From Termitomyces sp. T153 (lineage: Eukaryota > Basidiomycota > Agaricomycetes > Agaricales > Lyophyllaceae), in assembly GCA_018296165.2 (NCBI GenBank), contig JACKQL020000010.1:620001-684000 (forward strand): DNA of 64,000 nucleotides. Reading direction: 5' to 3'. Of the stretch, positions 56,372-64,000 are shown one piece after another (position 1 is the first letter of the stretch; each line of letters starts with the position of its first letter). The translations under genes and the position numbers were made by a program. The notes under the pieces were generated by a model. That model saw nothing but the letters and a program-made list of their open reading frames with translations. It ran no database searches and was not told the origin of the DNA.

Positions 56372-59300
56372 CTACCAGCCTCTTTGCCGCCCGCCCTTGC
56401 CCCACTTCTCAATCAAGAAATCTGTCATAAACTGATACACCTCTCTGTTCGCCCCTCTACGCGAAATCGAATGATCACTGTCCGAATAGTGGCGAGTGCC
56501 GGTCAGCCAATCAGCGAGCTCGTCTCGGCAACCGTTAACCCACCTATCAGTGAACATCCTAAATCTGAAATTCCGGACCTGGGCCTGGGTAAACATATCG
56601 AGCAAGTGTGCCGAATTCGCGTAGTGCACGTTGTCATCCCCGCTTCCATGAGCCAATAGATAGTTGACATTATGGAAGCCAGTCAAGTTTGAGATAGACG
56701 CGTTGATGTAACCTCCTGGATTCCGCTGCGGCAGATTCATGTAACGTTCCGTATATATTGAATCTAGATATCACCGTCAACTGATGGCACGTACGGGATG
56801 CCGGCGGGCTCACCATACAATCGCCAACTGGTTACCGGCTTGTGAGAGATAGTGAGTTCCGATATGGAAGGCAGAGTACAAAAGCACATGTTACACACTG
56901 CAACAGCCATTGATAAAGTATGTACGCCTGCGTTGGCTTCCACGACCTTTGAAGCCATGAACCCACCGTACGACTACACTCAGTAATTAGCCTGGAGAAC
57001 TCTTCGAATGAATGCAAGAACTGACCCAACCCCAAATTCCGATGCGTTTCCTGTCCACATATTCCTTCGCAGCCCAGATCCTTGAGCACAGGCTTACATC
57101 AATACAAGGAGATTCGAGACCAATCGGCGTTCTCCACGTACTTTGCAGCATTGATCTGGTCAACTGTCTCATAGAAGCCAAGGTTATCTTTCACGGGATT
57201 CCTCAGATAGCGACCCTTGTATCCCGTGCCACGCCCATCAACAGTCACAATAATATACGACAGCTCACACGCGAGATAGTCGTGCCAAGTCCGTGCAAAC
57301 TTAAGGTCAACCATCTGGCTGCTGGGACCGCCGTAGCTAGAGCATAAAGGTCAGTATTAATATTTGTCAAGCATCCGAGGAGGGCAGACTTACACACGGA
57401 ATAGAACCGGATACTTAACGCGTCCAGAATCGTCCATACGCGGTGGCCGAAGCTCCTGCACGTTCAACTCTACGCGTGCGCGATGGTCAAACAATGTCAG
57501 TCAGTAATCAATAATTCGTTATGAATGAAGACAGACCATATCCGTCACTGACGATGGTGGAGCGCACGATGGTCGGCGCCTGATACTCCATAGTGACATT
57601 AGCGAGCCGCTCGTTCTTAGTGAGAATGTATTCGAAAGCTCCACAGACGTATGAGTTGAGAGCTAATCGCATGGATAGATATCGACGCCTCACAGGAGTT
57701 GCCCACTTGTACGATCTTCTGCCATGGAATCGTTGGCCCCTGATAATTCAACACATAGTAACCAGCGCCGGGGGAGAAGCTGGTTGAGTAGAAAGCTGGC
57801 TTCATCACATCTGTCAACGCGATTGGTTCTACAGTCTCGAACGTAAACTCCTTGGGTATTGGTACCGAGTAGACGTGACGCTCGATGGATGAGGGGTTCG
57901 CAGCCTCGAAGTACCTGCAGCATTTATTTAGGCCAAACATAGTTAGATGTGATTCGAAACTCACACTATAGCCTTCTCGACGTCGATGCCTTTAATACCA
58001 CCAGTAACTTCCCAACTACCGCTAGTCAGGAAGTGGGGAACCCCAGAGCTTGCCGGGCTGAAAAGCGCGATATGGTTGTATCCTTCTGGAGTAGGCACGA
58101 TATCGAGGTAGGCGTCTATTCCTCCAGCAGTCAGGTTTGTGGGAAGTGGGCGGATATTCTGGTCCTGATAATCACAGCCAACTGAGTTTTTGAGCTGACA
58201 ATCGGCACGTAAGTAGAGAGCTCACATTATCTATCCAGCCTTTATCTCCCTCCTCGCCCTTCTTCCCAAGCTTGCGAACAACCTTTCCTTGCGACGAAGT
58301 TGACTTAGTCATATCAAAAAGCACAACGTTGCCATCGTCCGCATTTCGATTCACCTCTTTGACGATTAGCGACGAGTTTCCGACCCATGCCACCTCGAGA
58401 ATGACACTATCGTTCTTAGGATGCCGATTTGCCCACTCCAGCTCATATGTATTCTCCGCAATAGAGAGTTCCGAACCTGTTACAGTGCCCAACGCAGCGT
58501 CCGCAAGGTGTTTCTGAAGGTCAAATACATGTACGGATACAAGAGGATTGTTGTATCCAGGTTTAGGGTACTTCATTCTGACGTCGCTCGTATATGGAAT
58601 CACGGCGTTGTTGTCTTCAGTAGGATTGTAGATGGGGAAGTTGTAAGTATCAACGTTGGTCTCGTCGAATGCGAGGAAAGCGAGCTTGGTAGCGTCAGGG
58701 GCCCACCAGAGAGCGAAGTCGCTGGAAAAGATCTCTTCTTCGTAGACCCAGTCGGGAACACCGTGGAACAGTGAGGCGTTTCCTGACGATGTGACGCGGA
58801 TTGGGGGCGAGCTAGCCGAAGGATGTTAAAGTAAAGAGAAAGAATGAGTTGAGGGGGCGTACGTCGGTGTAGCAAGTACATATAGATCGTTCTCTGTGAC
58901 ATAGGCAATAGAATGTCCTTCAGGTGCCCATGTAGCATAGGCAGTGTTAGAAGGATGGGTAGGTGGTATGATAGGATGAGTAATCTTCTCTGCAATGTCA
59001 TGAACATAATAATTCCCGAATCTTGACCAGCGCCATTGCTGTAAGGAAAAAGACATCAATTGTACCTATATACAGCGGAATATATACCCACTTTACGATA
59101 GTCAGCCCTCAAAAGAATGTACTTCATATCTGGTGATAGTTCCCAAGACGACCAGGCAAGCTGTTTGCCCTTCTCCTGCGTATTTTTGAGTGAATAACAT
59201 TGCCTTTATGATCTCAAGAAATAAGAAGCGGCCTAACATTCTTGATGTCCCTAGAAGACACCAGGACCTTTGTACTTTTTGTTTTCAAGTCGACGAGCTT

Positions 59301-59967
59301 GAGGTCTCCATACTCAAAGAGTGAAAACACGCCATCGCCAGCTGACAGGACGAAATTGGATTATGGTAGGGAAGAGCACTTGAAAACGCACCTTCAGGTA
59401 CCCAGTTAACACTCACATGATCGACGGCAAAAGTTCCATTGAATATATGGTCCATGTTAAGTTTTTGCGTTCCGGTGCGGTATATTACAGCTGTCTTGTA
59501 TGACCGTGCAGCAGAGTATCCAATAAAAGAAGCCCCCAGAATTATAATGAATAGAAGGACACCCAAAAGTCGAGTAGATGAAAATAACTATTAGATATTA
59601 GCATGTTGCAGCTCAAACGAAAAGTTGACACGCAAAAATACTTCAAGAAATACTTGAAGTAAAGCGTCCTTGTTCAACATACATCCTTCGGTTTCTTCAA
59701 GTCTGAATGATCGCCTGTTGCTTGGCCCGAACCCGAGGCGAACACGCCCCCACGCTCCGCTACACTGGGACTAGAGGGCATGGACTGCTTGTCTAAAAGT
59801 CCTGTTTCCTGGTCATCCTCATCGTCTGAACTTGGTGGATCGAAAGGGCCCTCTCCGTAGTAAGTCTCGGGCCGTGCAAGTGTTTGGTTGTTGCTGGTGA
59901 GAGATGAGCCCGACGCAGGAGCATTGGTGTCCCTGTCCGGGAGTCGTTCATACGGTGAACTGAGCAT
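56372..59967 (-). CDS. Dipeptidyl aminopeptidase (DPP IV / S9B family), type II membrane protein
   Basis: Removes X-Pro/X-Ala dipeptides from peptide N-termini; the yeast relatives Ste13 and Dap2 act in the Golgi and vacuole. The start at 59967 gives a cytosolic acidic tail ([30 protein letters not shown]). One membrane helix follows ([20 protein letters not shown]). The lumenal beta-propeller contains [66 protein letters not shown] and [11 protein letters not shown]. The hydrolase domain has [23 protein letters not shown], the nucleophile [11 protein letters not shown] (intron exactly between Trp and Ser), [11 protein letters not shown], the Asp in [14 protein letters not shown] and the His in SDHSISRRG, ending at 56372. 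About a dozen short introns. All catalytic residues are present. Confidence 0.9.
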
Positions 59968-60184
59968 GTTGTGGGAGGAATCACCCGAACACTGGTTTAG
60001 ACGTCAACCCAGCACCTAATGAACATGAATATTTAGTGACCCCCGAACAAGTATTGATCCAAACTTTGTCAATAAGACCTAACCCTAGACTCATTGTTCT
60101 CAAGTACTACAACGCTGCATGGCAGCTTCCTGGCCCATTGAGCTACGACGTCTCTTATAATCTTTCTCTTTCTCGCAAGCCATC
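59968..60184. promoter_or_regulatory. Shared divergent promoter region
   Basis: Only 217 bp separate the start codons of the dipeptidyl aminopeptidase (-) and SYS1 (+), so both core promoters must lie here. A pyrimidine-rich ctttctctttctcgcaag precedes the SYS1 start. Confidence 0.5.
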
Positions 60185-61024
60185 ATGGCACCGAAAGGAA
60201 CGAATACCAATTGGGATCCTATACTTCTTATATCTCAGGTTGGTCTTTCGTAAATCTAGAACTGGAGCATTGAGTGACCTGGGAAGGCCTTTCTAGATTG
60301 TATCGATGCAGACTCTTCATTATCTTACATTATCAGTACTGGTTCCCTCGTTACTTGCTATATTCGCCGAGCCAACGTCACTTACATATGAGGGTGGAGC
60401 AGCCAACATTGGTGAGTCCAGCAACCACTTCTCAAGCTCCATGGCAGTGATTTGACAAGCATGTACTGCATAGGTATGATCATGGATTGGCGAGAAATGG
60501 CAGGTCGACCAACGGTTCGTGGGATACATGGAGCCCGCGGGGGCTATTCCTGGGCTTGGAGTGGTGGGAAGAAAATCGGTTATGGGTTGCAGGAAGACCG
60601 ATGGGATGGACGGACGGATCCTATGCGCGGCTGGATAATTGCATTATGCTGGCTTGTTGCGTGCTCTGCAGAGTATGTACAATTCTTGTTCTCGTCATTT
60701 TGTTCGCTCATGTTGCACCGAAATTCTTTTAGCATCTTTTACCTTTACACTCTCGTCCGACGACCCCGGCTTATCCTTGATTTTTCACTGACGCTACTGT
60801 TGAATCACCTCGTTTTGACAAGCTATTACTCGGCTTCCATACCCACGTCTGGCTTCTTCTGGCTCATCATGATTGCGGGCGCAATAGTTACAGTTACCGT
60901 GGCTGAACAGTTGTGTGTGAAGAGAGAGATGTCGGAGGGTCTGAGTGTGCCTTCTGTGCAGGCACCTGAAGATGAGACACTGGAAGAAATGGAGCTAGGT
61001 TCGCTTCTGCAGCGAAGGGACTAA
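60185..61024 (+). CDS. SYS1: Sys1 Golgi membrane protein
   Basis: An integral Golgi protein that recruits the Arf-like GTPase Arl3/ARFRP1 and so supports Golgi trafficking. The start is the ATG at 60185 (MAPKGTNTNWDPILLISQ), followed across a short intron by IVSMQTLHYLTLSVLVPSLL, a first membrane helix. TYEGGAANIG, GMIMDWREMAGRPTV, GWIIALCWLVACSA, DIFYLYTLVRRPRLILDFSL, TLLLNHLVLTSYYS and FFWLIMIAGAIVTVTVAEQL give the remaining helices; a long cytosolic tail ends ELGSLLQRRD. The intron between CSA and DIFYLY must be removed to keep the fourth helix. The WD near the start, the invariant MIMDWRE and the DFSLT...NH block are Sys1 hallmarks. Confidence 0.85.
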
Positions 61025-64000
61025 ACCCTTGCTATCTTTAGGCAAGTTCTTATTTTCTTTCTCCCAACAAACCGCTAATCGGAGACCAGATGACCTTTCG
61101 ACCTGATGTACCTTCCACCTCGTATGTAAACGTCTGATATGCGAGACCCATATCCAGATCCAAGGGAAGACGTGTCCCAACTCCTTTCGACGACTCGCAA
61201 GCATCAATATTATGAAGTTGCTACTTCTGTGGTATGGTTCTCGCGCTGTTGGACGGCTCGATAGACTCTTGGGTGTAGGAACACCAAAGCTGGATATTTG
61301 AACGGCAACCACGGTCCGGGCCTGGTATAATTTTCGTTCAACAATACCCACCTCCCACAGAACTTCTACCGCGAGTATTCGAAGTCAATAAGTATGCCCG
61401 CTTCCACAAAGGTGCCGAACATTCTTGAGCGACCCTGAATCTCCCACCCGGACTCACAAGAGTATGGGGGACAAACATGATTCTTTGTTCTCATGTCGTC
61501 AAGTTCAGAATTTGAATGGGCGACCGGAGTCAAAAAAGATTACGCTATGGTTGCTGTCACCACAAACCCGGACTCGTGTATGTACTACTTCTCTGGTTTT
61601 TTTTTCCTTATGATCTACGCATGAGGTAAGTACTGCCAGTTGTGGTAATGCTGTGAAGCGCTCTCATGGGAGTCAGGCATTTTTTTGACCACGTTTTTCA
61701 TAATCGCCATGAGTACTGACTCGGGGAAATGTCGATGAGGTCGGAGTATAGCTGTCCAATACTCCGAACGATTGACACTATGCGACATCTTTCAAACAGG
61801 TTGAAGGAAATGATTGGGAAATGAATTTGAGCTCACCTCAGAGAAACAAGGACGAATTAATGATCACTCACACTTGCTCGTTTTCTACAACCCCAATCCC
61901 CATACTATCTTCTCCTGTATCTAATTTCAAGTATATGTACAAAGCATGTACAAGTATCTACTCATGGTTCTCTTTCTGCACTGTTGTCTATCGGAAAAAT
62001 CTTGCTTTGTTGCCGCGTTTAGGTCAGGGGCATCTCATTTAGTATTACAATGAATGTCAACTGCAAAGGACAACAGTTTTCATTAATGGTCATGCCTTGT
62101 ACTTAGCGTGCCTGCATATAATGCGTGGGGCGGTGATATTTGCATCCGCCCTATATGTATCTTTGACCCACTCACTGCTCAGCGTATTCATAATGTTGGT
62201 AGTAGTGCGGCCCGAATCGAGACACCTTTTCAAGTGAAACAGAGCTCCAAGGTCAATCTCGATTGGAGTCGTCAGGGGGTCAAGATCCTCAGCTCCTGCT
62301 CAGGGCTCAACTCCAGGATGGTATATACATGTGACCAAGCGTCGGTCCAGAGTCTAGCCATTGCCACCCAGTGAACACGAGATTGCCACTGATGGCGATT
62401 CGTAGTCATTTGTGCACGACACGACCGCCCATCGCGAACAAATAACCCAAGTCCGACTGTAACTTCCGTTCAACTTCCGGATGTGTACCACCAGGTACCG
62501 ATTTTGTTGGTCTTCCATGCTGGATCTACATTAGGAGAGCAATCCATCGAATCCTTCCGAGGATGAGATCACTTCCTGAACATATCGAATGAGTTCGCTG
62601 TGCATTGCCAAGAATCTGGTCACAAAACTCTAGAACCACAATAAAGCACGATGGCTACAAATCGGGTATGAGAACTAAGTCGGTTATGTTCGAGCGCAGC
62701 GTGTTGAATGCGAGGCAATAACATGTTTGGCATAACAAAACGTCAACTTTTTGTCGGCGACCAAATGCAGCTGGCGAATCCAGATCACGGAGAATTATCT
62801 GAAGTGTACGGATACAGGGCCGGTCTGCGCCCACTTCGTACGTATCTTACTCTTTCAAGTGTTACCCCCCAACCTTTCCATTTCACACTGTTGTGTAAAA
62901 TTGCAAAAATTGTCTTGCACGCGTGCGGTGGCTGCGCCACAGTCTGTGTATCCATTTCCGCTCTGGTCGCAAATTTTGAGCCTGTCATCGCAAGAGATAG
63001 ACGCCCACGCTTGTCCACACTCGACAGAGTTTCGCACAATCAAGCATTAGTATGGAAACACAGTTGATGGGTAGACTACTCTAGACCATCATCATGTGCA
63101 CAGAGCACACATGAGAGGCTGGAGGGGTGATTGTGGCTTCTAAGGGCGACGCAGCGTGCGTTCGGACCGAGTCTTCAGAGATGAAAGAGTGAAGCCAAAC
63201 TAGGGATGCTCACGACTCGATAATATTGTCAAGTTGGGACACGTTGTTGGGTAATAGGTCTGTATTAGATGAATGGAGTTTTTGTAGGACGTGTATGAAG
63301 TTTTTGTACAGGACATTGATCCTCGTGAGAAATCATTCGGACTGGATATTACATGCCTGTGTTCCCAGCAATTAATTGAAGCTGCTTCCGAGAGGTCCGC
63401 AATTCAAGAAGAGACTTTTACAGATCGCATAAGTGATAAATAAAGACGCGGAGACAGCAGATGGAGGTGGTTTCACAGGAAATCAAAATCCACCGGTGCA
63501 CCGGTGACCATGATCCATCAGGTCGCAATTGATTTCGTACTATGCTACCATGCTACTCATTCCACATTGCCAGTAATCAATGCATACGATACCTTCCCAG
63601 CTTTAAGCTGAACTCACTCGGATTTACTTGATGTACACACGCTGTGTCATACTACTTTTGCTGCCTCTTTTTCCCATAAAGCGCTGACTTCCTTGGAGTA
63701 GAGCCTCTGGTAGTATCACGTTGGATCAACCATGACAGGGTCCACTTCACTCGGCGGCTTACCACTTCAGGTTCGACCACGATGAATGGTGAAACGTAAT
63801 TCCGACGACGGGAGAGAGTCAAGATTTTTGTGAATATTGAATAGAGGGGCGGAGCAAATATCAAGACATTCTACGGGAGTGACCGACCGAGACCGTTGCT
63901 TTGGGCGCTTCTTGACATGTTTCTGACTAGGTTAGTGCTGATTCCTGTGATCGCAGTCAGTCAGACTGATTTGAAAAAGTTCGGAATTAGGAACACCGAA
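61025..64000. other. Intergenic, no supported gene
   Basis: No ORF here shows recognisable domains or convincing exon joins. The longest frames (62708-63067, 62108-62374) have overlapping alternatives on the other strand and unremarkable composition. A short open stretch at 61138-61260 (MRDPYPDPREDVSQLL) could be the first exon of an unrecognised gene but has no continuation I trust. Confidence 0.5.

Noticed and set aside
60995..61351. A 118-codon minus-strand ORF after SYS1
   Set aside because: It overlaps the SYS1 end antisense and has no recognisable domain.
62708..63067. A 119-codon plus-strand ORF in the right intergenic region
   Set aside because: Overlapping frames on both strands are equally open, with no domain, signal peptide or exon partners.

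Overview
This window is a piece of a filamentous basidiomycete genome, most likely an agaricomycete mushroom. The reasons are genes cut by many short introns (about 42-60 bp), a fungal U2 snRNA, fungal gene families (PL3 pectate lyase, Abp1 with C-terminal SH3 domains, an Ett1-like protein, Sys1, a type II membrane dipeptidyl aminopeptidase), and a typical agaricomycete mobile-element load (Helitron, Ty3/gypsy, Ty1/copia, a LINE, a Penelope-like element). All assignments come from reading translated motifs; no database search was run.

Layout. 0.4-5.2 kb: a NodB-fold deacetylase, a type B carboxylesterase with a suspicious in-frame TGA, and a U2 snRNA gene on the minus strand. 5.55-21.84 kb: a head-to-tail array of four Helitron-related units (C, A, D, B), all on the minus strand. 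Each ends in a 38-bp hairpin preceded by a 59-bp minisatellite. Unit A carries a nearly full-length RepHel gene ruined mainly by C-to-T nonsense changes. Unit B has lost the centre of the same gene. The array sits between an A and a T of host DNA. 21.8-29.15 kb: unique DNA with a PL3 pectate lyase, a SnoaL-like protein and an Abp1/drebrin homologue.

29.6-52 kb: a nest of retroelements. A minus-strand copia element is split twice, once by a plus-strand Penelope-like element and once by a reverse-oriented solo LTR (TSD CTGGC). That solo LTR was itself split by a younger, complete, GC-rich LTR element of the same LTR family (TSD CTAAC). The young element has no reverse transcriptase and carries one two-intron coiled-coil gene. 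Next to the copia lies a decayed minus-strand gypsy element, interrupted by a LINE that contains another solo LTR of the same family (TSD GTTTG).

52.5-61.0 kb: a conserved housekeeping block with a mitochondrial carrier (+), an Ett1-like gene (-), a dipeptidyl aminopeptidase (-) and SYS1 (+); the last two diverge from a 217-bp intergenic region. 61-64 kb holds no gene I can support.

The best candidates for something undescribed are the ordered four-unit Helitron array with its minisatellite and terminal hairpin, and the intron-bearing non-autonomous LTR element with a strongly G-rich, non-coding 3' half, present in four copies in different states within about 11 kb.
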